Source of the DNA: Chloroflexota bacterium
GTDB taxonomy: Bacteria; Chloroflexota; Dehalococcoidia; UBA2979
Length of the DNA: 47,637 nt
Direction: 5' to 3'
NCBI GenBank assembly: GCA_947446155.1
Contig: CANFFZ010000003.1
Span: 1-47,637 of the forward strand
Numbering within the stretch: the stretch's first letter is position 1; each line of letters starts with the position of its first letter. Positions 26,143 to 35,900 of this stretch are shown one piece after another. A program made the position numbers and the translations under genes. The notes beneath the pieces are model-generated. The model worked only from the letters and a program-made list of their open reading frames with translations. It was not told where the DNA came from and ran no database searches.

Positions 26143-26856
26143 TTAGCGTGAGTCGGGTGTCCGAACCGTGACGTTTCCGCGTCCGGCATCGCGAGCGCAT
26201 AGCACGAGGCCTACCACCAACAGGGCCACGAACAGTCGCTGTCCGGTAGCGAGGGGCGCCGAGGAGGCCTCGATCCCTCCGTTACCGGTGGTGGCGGGCC
26301 GGACGGGGACGGGCTGGATCTGGGCGAACACCATGGCGGTGCGCACGAGCGTGCCATTCTGGAGTTCCCACGTCTGGCGAGCCGGGGCGGTGCCGCAGCA
26401 CAGCGGCTCCGTGGGGCCCTGCGTAACCATGTCGATCTGGATCTTGTTGTCCACGATCTGGATCTTGACGTCCTTCAGTCGGTCACCGAGGAATCCCGGG
26501 CCGAACGGCTTGAGACTCCCATCGACGAGGTAGATCTCCGAGAAGACGCCGGAGCCGCCCGTGTTCGTCGCGGTATGCACGACAGCGACCGGGGTGCCGT
26601 TCAGGGTGCCGAAGGTGGCGTCGACGAACGTCATGTTCACGCGCTCGGCGACCGAGTCGAATTTGCCGTCCACGAGGGTGATCGACTTCGATGCGCGGTA
26701 CGGCGTGGGGTAGGTGGCGCCGCGCAATTGCTGGAGCGTGGGCGCGACCTGCTGCGCTGAAGCGCTGCCGAGGACGGCGAGGCCCATCGTGACGCCCAGG
26801 AGGGCGATGCCCGCACCTCGGATATATCGCTTCGTAATGGGACGGGACAAACGCAC
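26143..26856 (-). CDS. Secreted or surface-anchored hypothetical protein
   Basis: A 237-residue protein of no family known to me. It has a signal peptide (basic start, hydrophobic GIALLGVTMGLAVLG, then SASAQ as cleavage site) and a beta-rich middle with KSITLVDGKFDSVAERVNM and YLVDGSLKPFG. A C-terminal hydrophobic helix (LFVALLVVGLVLCA) and a short basic end could anchor it. CCG at the centre supplies two adjacent cysteines. The GTG at 26856 is preceded by a strong AGGAGG at six bases, which decides the start. It is probably extracytoplasmic. Confidence 0.7.
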   Translation of the reverse strand: MRLSRPITKRYIRGAGIALLGVTMGLAVLGSASAQQVAPTLQQLRGATYPTPYRASKSITLVDGKFDSVAERVNMTFVDATFGTLNGTPVAVVHTATNTGGSGVFSEIYLVDGSLKPFGPGFLGDRLKDVKIQIVDNKIQIDMVTQGPTEPLCCGTAPARQTWELQNGTLVRTAMVFAQIQPVPVRPATTGNGGIEASSAPLATGQRLFVALLVVGLVLCARDAGRGNVTVRTPDSR

Positions 26857-26939
26857 TCAGAGCCTCCTACGCGATCAGGCCTTGTACGACCTCTGCAGTT
26901 CAAACGCACAAGTACACAAATTTGTTTCCATGCGAATCA

Positions 26940-28445
26940 TCACAGGGCGATCCCCGTCAGGCGGGTGAGCAGCGGTAGGTCGAGGCTGGCGCGCAGCGCC
27001 TCGGCGAGTCGGTCGAAGGCGGCCTCGTCGTCGCGGAGAGGACCCGCCTCGTACCGGCGTCCTCGCTGGCGCGCGACGTTGCGGAGGAGGGTCTGACGCA
27101 GGCTGTCGTTGTGGAGCAGGCCGTGGAGGTAGCAGCCGACGACCCAGCCACCCTCGTCCGCCGCGCCGGCTGAGGAGCCGTCCGCGAGCGCCACCGCCGA
27201 GGTCGCTGCCGCAGTCTGGCCGGCGTGGATCTCGTAGCCGGTGACCTCGATGCCGCGGGCGCCCTCGAAGAGACCGTGGGCGCCGAGGATCGAGGCGCGA
27301 CTCTGGGCCGTGCGCTTGCCGCGGGCGAAGACCGTCACCACCGGCAGCAAGCCGAGGCCCTCGGCGTGCTCGCGGTCGCTCTCGACGTGCTCGGGGTCGG
27401 CGAGCGACCGGCCGAGCATCTGGTAGCCCCCGCATAGTCCGAGGACGGCGGCCCCACCGGCGACCGAGGCTCGCAGGGGAGCCTCGAGTCCCCGTTCGCG
27501 AAGCCAGTCGAGGTCGGCGATGGTCGACTTTGTCCCCGGGAGCACCACGAGGTCGGGGGTGCCCCAGTCCTCGGGTGCTTCGACCCAACGGACGCGGACA
27601 TCCGGTTCGGTGGTCAGCGGGTCGAGGTCGTCGAAGTTCGCGATGCGGGGGAAGCGCACCACGGCGACATCGATGCCGCCCCACGCGCTGGTGCTGTCGA
27701 CGGCGCGGGTTTCGAGGGCGACCGCGTCTTCCTCCGGGATGTCGTGCCTCGGGAACCACGGGACGATGCCGACCGTGGGGACGCCGGTCAGGCGCTGGAG
27801 GTCCTCGATTGCCGGGGTGAGCAGTGAGGCGTCGCCACGGAACTTGTTCAGGATGAAGCCGCGGATCAGCGCCTGCTCTTCGGGGGCGACGAGCGCCCAC
27901 GTCCCGTAGAGGTGAGCGAACACGCCACCTCGGTCGATGTCGCCGGCGAGCAGCACCGGCGCCTGTGCGTGGAGCGCGATCGCCATGTTCACGACGTCGC
28001 GGTCGCGCAGGTTCGTCTCCGCCGGACTGCCCGCGCCCTCGATGATCACGAGGTCGTGCTCGGCGCGCAGGGTGTCGAGCGCGGCAGTGATCACCGGCCA
28101 GGTCTCCTCACGGCGACGTCGATAGTCGCGGTAGTCGAGGGTGGCGAGTGGGTGGCCCATCAGGATGACCTGGGAGCGGTGGTTGCTCTCCGGCTTCAGC
28201 AGGACCGGGTTCATCTCCACCCTCGGACGGACACGCGCAGCACGGGCCTGCACCCACTGGGCACGGCCGATCTCGCCACCGGTGTCGGTGACAGCTGCGT
28301 TGTTAGACATGTTCTGCGCCTTGAACGGCGCGACGCGCACGCCAGCGTCTGCGAACAGCCGGCACAGCCCGGTCACTAGCAGGCTCTTCCCCACCGAGGA
28401 CGAGGTGCCCTGGACCATTAGCACACGAGCGGGTGTTGGCGTCAC
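26940..28445 (-). CDS. cobQ: Cobyric acid synthase CobQ
   Basis: CobQ amidates four carboxylates of adenosyl-cobyrinic acid diamide using glutamine and ATP. The 501-residue protein has the N-terminal dethiobiotin-synthase-like P-loop VQGTSSSVGKSLL, the conserved KAQNMSNNA, and the C-terminal glutaminase domain with the Cys in LGLCGGYQMLG and the His in GYEIHAGQT. GTG 28445 is preceded by GAGG at five bases. No other cobalamin biosynthesis gene is in the window, and the 45-base upstream gap leaves no room for a cobalamin riboswitch. Confidence 0.96.
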   Translation of the reverse strand: MTPTPARVLMVQGTSSSVGKSLLVTGLCRLFADAGVRVAPFKAQNMSNNAAVTDTGGEIGRAQWVQARAARVRPRVEMNPVLLKPESNHRSQVILMGHPLATLDYRDYRRRREETWPVITAALDTLRAEHDLVIIEGAGSPAETNLRDRDVVNMAIALHAQAPVLLAGDIDRGGVFAHLYGTWALVAPEEQALIRGFILNKFRGDASLLTPAIEDLQRLTGVPTVGIVPWFPRHDIPEEDAVALETRAVDSTSAWGGIDVAVVRFPRIANFDDLDPLTTEPDVRVRWVEAPEDWGTPDLVVLPGTKSTIADLDWLRERGLEAPLRASVAGGAAVLGLCGGYQMLGRSLADPEHVESDREHAEGLGLLPVVTVFARGKRTAQSRASILGAHGLFEGARGIEVTGYEIHAGQTAAATSAVALADGSSAGAADEGGWVVGCYLHGLLHNDSLRQTLLRNVARQRGRRYEAGPLRDDEAAFDRLAEALRASLDLPLLTRLTGIAL

Positions 28446-28490
28446 AGCGACCTCACTCGGTCGGGCTCGGCGAGCCTCGATGTCCTCACG

Positions 28491-29741
28491 CTAGCGCGTC
28501 GTAGTCGGGAGGAGCGAGGGCGGTGCGGGCGACGGAGCGGCGACAGCGAGGGCGGCCGCCTGCTCGCGAACGTATGTCAGGACGGCGCCGATCTCCGTTT
28601 CCGAGAGCGAATCTCGGAACGGCGGCATCGCGGTGCCCGGTCGCCCGTTGCGGACGGTGTCCAGGAGATAGGTGTCCGGATGGACCGGCACGTGGACGCG
28701 CAGGTCCGCAGCACTCTCGGTCGCGGGGACGAAGTTAGTGCCGTGGCATTTGGCGCAGTTTGCCTCGTAGAGCTGCTTGCCGAAGGTGAGCGTGGCGGGC
28801 GAGGCGGACGGCAGGCTCGTGGGCTCCGAGTAGCGCGGTGCGACGGCAAGCAAGACGACGAGGCCAGCGGCTGCGGCCATCGCGCCGTACCACGGTGACC
28901 TCGACCGCGCGCGCCACTGCCACTCGCGGTCAGCGACGGCCGCTGCGAGCGCCCCGCCGAGGATGAGCACCCAGCCGAACGCCTTCCATCCGAGGCCGAC
29001 CGAGGGTGACGGCCTCGGTGGAGACGCTCCGCCGACTTCGATGCGGAAGGCGGCGTTCGAGTCGAATCCCTCGGGTGGGGCGACCGAGGCAGCGATCGTC
29101 CAGACGCCGCGGGTGCCGAGGACGGCGGACAGGTGATATTCGCCGTTGCCGGCTGGGGTCGCGGGGATCGGTTCGTCGGCCGGTTGACCGATGGGCGCTG
29201 CGCGCACGGCGACCGCAGCGCCGTCCACCGCACGCCCACGCGCGTCGCGCACACCGATCGTGACCTCGTTGACGCCGGGCAGCCCCGGGCGCACACGCAC
29301 CTCGATGCGCGTGCCGTCCGAGGCGGTCGACACACCGCCCGGCAGGGGCGCGCGCAACTGCTCGCGGGCCAGAAGCGTCGACGTCATCACGGCGACCGCG
29401 ACGATCAGAACGATGCCACACGCGACCTCGATGGCGAGCGTGAGCCGCAGGCGGTGACGGACGCCTCGGGCAAGCGCGGGGAGGCTCCAGCGGCGGTTCA
29501 CCGCGCCGAGCGCGACAAGCACGCCGAACAGCAGGAGTTTCACCACCACGCCGCGACCGTACGCGCTGTCGACCGCCGACAACCGAAGCACGTGCAACCA
29601 GGCGAGGTAGGTGCCCGTCAGCCCCGCGACCCCCGTCGCGATCAGCGCGAGCGTGGAGAAGCGTCGGAGCGCCTCGGTTACCGCAGGGCGACGGTCGCGC
29701 TGCGTCCACACGACGAGGAGCATCGTGGGGAGCCCACCCAC
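28491..29741 (-). CDS. CopD-domain / cytochrome c fusion, apparently 5'-truncated
   Basis: The encoded protein has the later membrane helices of the CopD family (WVGGLPTMLLVVWTQRD, LSAVDSAYGRGVVVKLLLFG, IEVACGIVLIVAVAVM). It continues with a beta-rich YtkA/FixH-like periplasmic domain, another helix, and a class I cytochrome c with CAKCH (heme) and a Met ligand in TAMPPF. In the family the helix containing ALHLASVSVWVGGL is preceded by four or more helices and often a CopC domain; these are missing. No in-frame start exists before GTG 29741 except through an antisense tRNA, so I begin there. Either a shortened protein or a truncation remnant. Confidence 0.7.
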   Translation of the reverse strand: MGGLPTMLLVVWTQRDRRPAVTEALRRFSTLALIATGVAGLTGTYLAWLHVLRLSAVDSAYGRGVVVKLLLFGVLVALGAVNRRWSLPALARGVRHRLRLTLAIEVACGIVLIVAVAVMTSTLLAREQLRAPLPGGVSTASDGTRIEVRVRPGLPGVNEVTIGVRDARGRAVDGAAVAVRAAPIGQPADEPIPATPAGNGEYHLSAVLGTRGVWTIAASVAPPEGFDSNAAFRIEVGGASPPRPSPSVGLGWKAFGWVLILGGALAAAVADREWQWRARSRSPWYGAMAAAAGLVVLLAVAPRYSEPTSLPSASPATLTFGKQLYEANCAKCHGTNFVPATESAADLRVHVPVHPDTYLLDTVRNGRPGTAMPPFRDSLSETEIGAVLTYVREQAAALAVAAPSPAPPSLLPTTTR

Positions 29742-29824
29742 CCAGACGGAGACTGACGCTAGGTGCAGCGCATCTACGATGATCGCCGGCGTGGCGAGTC
29801 CCCGGACAGCAGCGCCGGCGCCCG

Positions 29825-29854
29825 TTGGCGGCGTCTCGAGGCGTAGGCGATACT
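29825..29854 (+). promoter_or_regulatory. Promoter of tRNA-Gly
   Basis: TTGGCG (29825-29830) and GATACT (29849-29854) are separated by 18 bases, and the -10 box lies ten bases before the tRNA 5' end. Confidence 0.5.
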
Positions 29855-29864
29855 GGTGGCCTTC

Positions 29865-29939
29865 GCGGGGGTAGCTCAGTGGTAGAGCGCCTGCCTTCCA
29901 AGCAGGATGTCGCGGGTTCGAACCCCGTCCCCCGCTCCA
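29865..29939 (+). tRNA. tRNA-Gly(UCC)
   Basis: A full cloverleaf with a 7-bp acceptor stem (GCGGGGG with CCCCCGC), a D arm with GCTC/GAGC, anticodon stem CCTGC/GCAGG and loop CTTCCAA giving anticodon TCC at 29897-29899. The T arm GCGGG-TTCGAAC-CCCGT is canonical, the discriminator is T, and CCA is encoded at 29937-29939. It reads GGA and GGG codons. It is plus-strand and abuts a minus-strand gene that appears truncated. The antisense reading of the tRNA gives a spurious peptide that I rejected. Confidence 0.97.
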
Positions 29940-30030
29940 CATCCACCCACTGCGGCCACAGCCACTACCGGCAGGAGATTCTCGGCGAACTGCACCGCCC
30001 GGATGCCGAGTCTGTCGACCTCGATGCGCT

Positions 30031-30064
30031 CGAGCGCCTACTCAAATAACCGAGTAGGCGCTCG
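30031..30064 (+). terminator. Terminator downstream of tRNA-Gly
   Basis: A perfect 13-bp stem (CGAGCGCCTACTC and complement) with an 8-base AT-rich loop is followed by TTTCGTT on the plus strand. It sits about 90 bases after the tRNA. Positions 29940-30116 hold no gene I can support; an open frame that ends in the loop has no credible start. Confidence 0.7.
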
Positions 30065-30116
30065 TTTCGTTCGCCCGATGTGGGGGACTACGTCGTGAGG
30101 ATCGAGTAGGCATGGG

Positions 30117-30548
30117 CTAGCGGTTCGGCAACACCACCACCGCGTGGCCCGGGCAGGTGGGTTTGCCTTCCTGGTTCACGACGTTCATCTCGAGGAACAC
30201 GCGGTTCTCACCGTCCTCAACGCGCTTGTCCGTGATCTTCCCAGTCACTGTGAGCGTGTCGTCCTTCTGGTTGATCGCGCGGAACTGCAGGCCGACCTCG
30301 CGGATGTCGGCTTCGTCACCGATCCACTCGCGCAGCGCATTCAGCATGTAGGTGTAGCGCAGGTTGCCCATCCCGAACGCGCCGCGCTCGTTGAGGGCGG
30401 CGCGGCCAGCTGCGTCGTCCATGTGGATGTAGACGAACTCGTCGTTCACCGCGGCGTAGCGGTTCCAGTTCATGAAGTCGGTCGTCCGTGACCAACCGGG
30501 CATGTCGTCGCCGACCTTGACGTCCTCAAAGCGAACATTGATGGGCAT
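30117..30548 (-). CDS. MaoC-like hot-dog hydratase domain protein
   Basis: A 143-residue single hot-dog domain, similar to MaoC (R)-specific enoyl-CoA hydratases. The segment TTDFMNWNRYAAVNDEFVYIHMDDAAGRAA resembles the hydratase motif region (D/N-x4-H). It is preceded by FEDVKVGDDM and followed by GNLRYTYMLNALREWIG. It follows another hot-dog gene in the same direction, and the two probably form a heterodimer, as in two-gene hydratases such as those of the steroid and fatty acid degraders. An AGGGAG element lies seven bases before the ATG. Substrate unknown. Confidence 0.8.
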   Translation of the reverse strand: MPINVRFEDVKVGDDMPGWSRTTDFMNWNRYAAVNDEFVYIHMDDAAGRAALNERGAFGMGNLRYTYMLNALREWIGDEADIREVGLQFRAINQKDDTLTVTGKITDKRVEDGENRVFLEMNVVNQEGKPTCPGHAVVVLPNR

Positions 30549-30576
30549 GTGTGCCTCCCTGATGCGCCCGCGAGGG

Positions 30577-31065
30577 CTAGTAGCGGATCCCGGTGGAGAT
30601 GCGTGTCTTTACGAGTTCGCCTCGCTGGTTGCGCCATTCCATCTCAGTCTCGGTGAACAGCGTGAGACCGAGGCGTGTGGTGCGCTCGTTCCAGTCCTTG
30701 AGGCGCGTGCGCGACGTGATGACGTCACCCGGATACATCGGTACCCCGAACGTCTCCACCTGGCCGCCGTTCATGCCTCGGCTGCCGGCCGCCGTACGAG
30801 GTCCGCTTGCCTCGCGTCCCGCCGGGCGCTCGATCGGCCAGGCGAAGGGGTTGAAGTCGTGAGGGGCGATGATGCCCTTCCAGCGGATGCCGTTCGCATA
30901 GTCGGTGTCCCAGAACAGCCGAGGCGGCTTTTCCGGCCAGTACGAGGCGATCCCCCATTTCCGAATGTCCGATTCGGACACCGGCGGGGAGACCCGCTCG
31001 TTCTCCCAAACGCCTCGCTTCTCCTGCATGTCAGCGGTGACCAGTGTCTCCACCTCGGATGTCAT
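30577..31065 (-). CDS. MaoC N-terminal-like (FAS1-type dehydratase) hot-dog protein
   Basis: A 162-residue protein with an N-terminal MaoC_dehydrat_N-like fold: VSESDIRKWGIASYWPEKP, then GIIAPHDFNPFAW and MNGGQVETFGVPMYPGDVITSRTRLKDW. It is the likely non-catalytic or substrate-binding half that pairs with the next gene's product to make a hydratase dimer. ATG 31065 is preceded by AAAGGAG at eight bases, which rules out the upstream extension. A TACACT box lies at 31124-31129. The 28-base gap between the two genes supports an operon. Confidence 0.8.
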   Translation of the reverse strand: MTSEVETLVTADMQEKRGVWENERVSPPVSESDIRKWGIASYWPEKPPRLFWDTDYANGIRWKGIIAPHDFNPFAWPIERPAGREASGPRTAAGSRGMNGGQVETFGVPMYPGDVITSRTRLKDWNERTTRLGLTLFTETEMEWRNQRGELVKTRISTGIRY

Positions 31066-31462
31066 CGACGGGCTCCTTTCGACTGGCCCAGCCGGACACG
31101 GACTCGTCCGGAAGGCGAACATGAGTGTAGTGAGGTCTGTCACCCCCCCCTCCAGTGTGGTGTGTGCAGTCCACGATGTCGGCGTGGTCGCGATGTCTGG
31201 CTGTGGCACGCCCAAAGCGTGGCAATCGGCGGTCGAGAATCTAGGCCGATCAGTCGGTATGCGAGGCGGTAGGATGCGCGCTGCGGCCGATGTGCCTATC
31301 AGGGCGCAGCCTCACGGTCGGGGGAGGTGCACGTTGGTTACGCAGAACGATGAAGTGCTGTTCGAGCAGATCGGCGACGTCTTGGCCCTGTCTATCAGGC
31401 TGACGTGAGACACCTGCGGTAGCAGATCATCCCACCGGGGCGAGACAGGACGACGTCGAACG
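31066..31462. other. Non-coding stretch with an 8-base C run and a small ORF
   Basis: This 397-base gap holds a C8 run at 31143-31150, the possible upstream promoter of the MaoC pair, and a plus-strand TAGGAT box at 31269-31274. I see no full-size gene. The only coding-like element is the 24-residue ORF listed separately. Confidence 0.5.
31334..31408 (+). CDS. 24-residue ORF beside an IS remnant
   Basis: A TTG start at 31334 is preceded by a near-perfect GGGGGAGG ribosome site at six bases and a TAGGAT -10 box about 60 bases upstream. The peptide is acidic and hydrophilic (VTQNDEVLFEQIGDVLALSI). It ends at TGA 31406-31408, 55 bases before the transposase orfA. It may be the stump of a gene cut by an insertion sequence, or a small gene in its own right. 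Confidence 0.35.
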   Translation: MVTQNDEVLFEQIGDVLALSIRLT

Positions 31463-31895
31463 ATGACCATGACGACGGCAACCGTGCGCGTGCACGCCGA
31501 TGAGGGCGCGATGCGTGAAGACGACCCCGCAAGGAAGGCGACGCGGCGGCGGTTCAGCGCCGCGTACAAGCTCTCGATCCTAGACGAGTACGAGCGCCTG
31601 ACCGACCCCGGCGCGAAAGGGACTCTGCTGCGCCGCGAAAGGCTGTACTCGTCGCACCTCGTGGAGTGGCGTCGCGCCCGCGAGCTGGGCGCCCTGCGCG
31701 AGCTCGCGCCTAGGCGCCGGCCGAAGAGGCAGAGCCATGAGCAGCAGGAACTGGAGCGGCTGCGCCGGCGCAACGCGCGCCTCGAAGAGCAGCTCGCCAG
31801 GCACCAGCAGGCGCTGGAGATCCAGGGGGAAAGCGTCAGAGCTCTTGGCGCGGCTGCTGGCCGAGAGCGACGAGCAGACGAGGCAGCAGCCGTGA
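31463..31895 (+). pseudogene. IS3-type transposase OrfA, frameshifted; OrfB absent
   Basis: The N-terminal part has the helix-turn-helix of IS3-type OrfA (RRRFSAAYKLSILDEYERL, then LLRRERLYSSHLVEWRRARE) and a leucine-zipper-like helix (ELERLRRRNARLEEQLARH). In the current frame the end is garbled. Removing one G from the G5 run at 31825-31829 restores an ending of EIQGKASELLARLLAES and a stop at 31893-31895. A GTGA overlap would begin OrfB there, but within about ten bases the sequence turns into the TIG gene. No inverted ends or target repeats could be identified. The element is dead. Confidence 0.8.
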
Positions 31896-31901
31896 CCGAG
31901 T

Positions 31902-32920
31902 CGTGCTTCTGGGATCTTCCCGATTGCCGGGCCACTCGCAGGCGGCACGACCGTCACCATCGTGGGCACGAGTTTTAATGCCGGTGCGACGGTGAAGTTT
32001 GGCGAGGTCGCCGGTACGGTGACCTCGGTGACAGCCAGTGCGATCACGGCCGTGACGCCCGCGAAGACTGCGAGCGGCAAGGTCACGGTCACCGTCACGA
32101 ATACAGACACGAAGGCAGGGACGCTTAGCAGCGGCTTCACGTACCAGGTCGCTCCCACGCTGGCCGTCGTCACTACCCCGACGCGTGTCTCGACGGCTGG
32201 GAGCACCTCGGTCTCGCTGACGGGCACCGGGTTCATCGAGGGCATGACGGTCACCGTCGGCACGTCAGCCGCGACCAATGTGGTCCTCGCGGGCGCGACG
32301 AAGGTCACATTTACGACACCCGCGCAGCCGGCGGGAGCGGTCTCCGTGGTCGTGCAAAACGCCGACTACCAGGTGGCGGCGATCGCAAACGCCTTGCTCT
32401 ACGTCGCGCCCCCCACCATCCTCGCGGTCGCACCCGCGTTCGGTGACGAGGCCGGAGGTACCGAGGTCTCGATCGTCGGCGAAGGTTTCGCCGCGGGTGC
32501 CCTCGTGACTTTTGGTGGCAAGGCCGGCACCGCCGTCGCGTTTCCCGAACCCGGACGCCTGACGGTGAAGGCGCCCGCTGGCGTCCCCCCGGGACTGTCG
32601 AGGTGGTAGTGATCGTCGATGGACTCACCGCATCGAAGGCGGAGGGGTTCATCTACACCAGCGCGAAGGGGAAGGTCGTCGGCGCCATCTCTGCGACCAG
32701 CATCTTCCTCGCCATGTTCGGCGGCGGCGCGACGCAGACCCTCGTCACTAGCACCACCGCCGCCGGCTGTTCTGCGATCGCCCGCGCGATGTGGGTGATT
32801 GATGCTGGCAAGTTCATCGGCTACATCTCAGGCGCACCGGTAATCGTGAACGCCGACTGGGCAAAGAAATTGGCGACCAGCATTCCGGCGAACACACCGG
32901 TGATCGTGCGCTGCGGCTAG
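31902..32920 (+). pseudogene. IPT/TIG-domain surface protein, truncated at the 5' end and frameshifted
   Basis: Three IPT/TIG immunoglobulin-like repeats can be read: one opening IAGPLAGGTTVTIVGTSF, a second with VSTAGSTSVSLTGTGF, and a third with AFGDEAGGTEVSIVGEGF. The first begins only a few codons from the IS remnant, with no start or signal peptide, so the 5' end is lost. A missing base in the C6 run at 32585-32590 breaks the frame. With a C restored it reads VPPGTVEVVVIVDG and runs on to 32920. The last part, around GKFIGYISGAPVIVNADW and ending IVRCG, resembles a C-terminal module of Chloroflexota exported proteins. Confidence 0.75.
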
Positions 32921-32924
32921 CGCC

Positions 32925-35900
32925 CTAGCCCTTCAGGGCCTCCGCCAGCAGTTCTGCTGTGTGTCGAGGGCGCCGCGTCGAGAAGTGCTCGATCTGCTGG
33001 CGGCAGGAGATCCCCGTCACCAACACCTCGGCATTCGCGGGGGAACCGTCGACTGCGGGGATGAGCGAGCGCATCGCCATCGCGCGGGAGACGTCGTAGT
33101 GCTCTGACTCGAAGCCGAACGAGCCGGCCATGCCGCAGCACGCGGAGTCGACGAGCGTGGTGCTGAGGCCGGGGACGAGGGCGAGCGCCGCCAGCGTGGG
33201 CTCGGCGCCGACGATCGCCTTCTGGTGGCAGTGCGCGTGGAGCAGGGCAGGGCGCTCGATCGGGCGGAACAGCGAGGCGACACGCGGATCCTCGGCGGCC
33301 AGCCGTGCGACGAGTTCGTCGAGCAGTACGGCGACACTCGCGACGGCACGTGCGTCCTCGGTCGGGACGAGCGAGACGTACTCGTCGCGGAGAGCGAGGA
33401 GGCACGACGGCTCGGTGCCCACGATCGGGATGCCGGCGGTGGCGTATCCGCGCAGCAGCTCGATGTTGGCGCGGGCGAGGTCGCGCGCAGCGGCGAGTTG
33501 GCCGGAGGAGAGCAACGTGCGCCCGCAGCAGGCGACCTGCACCACCACGCGCACGCGATAGCCGAGGGTTTCGAGCACGCGGACGGCGGCGAGCCCGACC
33601 TCGGGGTGCTGGAACTCCGTGAACGTGTCGACGAAGTAGACCGCGTCGCCTCGATGGCCGGGTGCAGACGCCACTCGGCTGGCGAACCAGCGACGGAATG
33701 TCGCAGCCTGGATGCGCGGCAACGGTCGCGCGTGGTGGATGCCGAGGACTCGCTCCAGCGCCCAGCGCGCGGGCGGCAGCGCACCCAGCGCCTGCAGCGG
33801 AGCGAGCAGCGGTCCGAGGCGTACGGCGAGCCTCGACAGCTGGGGCATCGCACCGACGAGGCGGGCGCGCAGCGGTAGGCCGTGCTGCGTGCGGTGTGCC
33901 GCGAGCACTTCCTGCTTCAACTTCGCCATGTCGACGCCCGAGGGGCACTCCGCGAGGCATGCCTTGCACTCCACGCAGAGATCGAGCGCGCCCATCAGCC
34001 GCTCGCCGGTGAGGTCCTCGGGCGGCAGAGCACCGTCGAGCACGAGCCGCAGGAGGTTGGCGCGGCCTCGGGTGGACTGCTCCTCGTCGCGCGTGACCAT
34101 GTACGAGGGGCACATGCCGCCCTCATCTTTACGGCACGCGCCCTGGCCATTGCATTGCTCGGCGGCGCGCGCGAAGCCCTGCTCGTGCGACCAGTCGAGG
34201 AGGGTGGGCGGCTGGAGGCTGTGCGTGGTCGGGCTGAGGCGCAGGTTATCGCTGAAGGCCGGCGTGTCCACGATCTTGCCCGGGTTGAGGATGCCGAGGG
34301 GATCGAAGGTGCGCTTCACCTCGCGGAACGCCTCGGTCAGCCGTGCGCCGAACATCCGCTCGGTGAACACACCGCGCAAGATGCCGTCGCCGTGTTCGCC
34401 GGAGAGCGACCCGCCGAATTGCAGGACGAGGTCGGCCACCTCGATGGCGATCGCCTCCATTGAGGCCAGCCCTGCCGCGTCCTTGATGTTCGCCATCGGC
34501 CGCAGGTGCATGCAGCCGACCGAGGCGTGCCCGTAGTACGCGGACTCCGTGCTGTGCCGGCGTACGAGGGCATCGAACGCCTCGATGAAGTCGCCGAGAC
34601 GCTCGGGTGGGACGGCAGGGTCTTCGACGAAGGCGACCGGCTTGGCGTCGCCGCGCACGGACATCAGCAAGCCCAGACCCGCCTCGCGCATCCGCCACAT
34701 TCGCGCCTGGGAGCCAGCATCGAGCGCGAGGACGACATCGCGCGTCAGGCCGCGTGCGGCAAAGTCCTCGGTCAGTCGTGCGAGGCTCGCCGCGACCTGC
34801 TCGGGGGTGTCGCCGTACATCTCGACGAGCAGCAGCGCACCGGGGTCACCGATGACGAAGTCCACGAGTCGCGCGTAGCCGACGCTCTCACGGCAGCGCT
34901 CGATGATCGTCGAGCCGACAATCTCGACCGACGAGGGGCCGTGCTCAAGTGCCGCCATCGTGGCGCGGCAGGCCGAGGCGACCGTGGGGAAGTGCAGTGC
35001 GGCGACGCCCTTCGCCTTCGGGATCGGCGCAAGTCGCACCTTCGCTTCGGTGACGACCGCGAGGGTGCCCTCGGAGCCCACGATCATCCGGGCGAGGTCC
35101 ATGCTGTCGCCGAAGCCTTCGCCCGGTACGAACTCATCTAGGTTGTAGCCGGAGACGCGTCGCTGGATCTGCGGGAAGCGCTCCGCGATCTCGCCAGCGT
35201 GCTCGGCGGCGATGCGCGCGACGCCTCGATAGATCGCACCTTCGAGGGTTTGCGCTGCCCGCTTCTCGCCGAGGGCGCCACCGGTCAGCCGCTCGAACTG
35301 CGTCATGGTGCCGTCAGCGAGGACGACCTCGAGCGAAAGCACCTGGTCGAGCGTCTTGCCGTAGATCACGGAGTGGGCACCGCAGGAGTTGTTGCCGATG
35401 CCCCCGCCGATCGTCGCGCGGTTCTTCGGTGATGGGTCGACGGCGTACATCAAGCCGTGTGGCCTCGCGGCCTTGCTCAGCGCGTCGACGACGACGCCGG
35501 GCTGCACACGTGCCCAGCCCTCGGCGGCGTTGATTTCGAGGACGCCGTCCATATGCCTCGACATGTCGAGCACGATGGCGTGGTTCACGCCCTGACCGGC
35601 CAGACTCGTCCCGCCGCCTCGAGGCAGGATCGGGACGCCTCGGCTTGCGGCGACGCGGACGACGTGCTGCACCTCCGCCGTCGAGCGAGGGAACACCACA
35701 GCAATCGGTTCCATCTCGTAGATCGAGGCATCGGTGGCGTACAGCAGCCGGTAGGGGCGGTCGACGCGCACATCGGCGCGACCGCCCTCGAGGCCGGCGG
35801 CCAGGTCGTTCGCGAGGGCCTCGATGCCGCCCGGGGGGCCGTGGAGGATGTCCAGCGCACGCCGGACGGAGAGGTGAGCAGAGGCAGCGGCGCCCTCGAT

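Noticed and set aside
28446..28490. Cobalamin riboswitch upstream of cobQ
   Set aside because: Only 45 bases separate the genes, far too short.
29741..29942. N-terminal extension of the CopD-cytochrome c protein through the tRNA
   Set aside because: The peptide GRGSNPRHPAWKAGALPLSY is the well-known antisense translation of a tRNA gene, so it is not coding.
29940..30049. Small gene after tRNA-Gly ending inside the terminator loop
   Set aside because: The frame has coding-like codons but can only be entered through the tRNA, and no start codon or ribosome site supports it.
31143..31150. C8 run as a phase-variable switch
   Set aside because: It is not inside a gene nor between promoter elements that I can identify.
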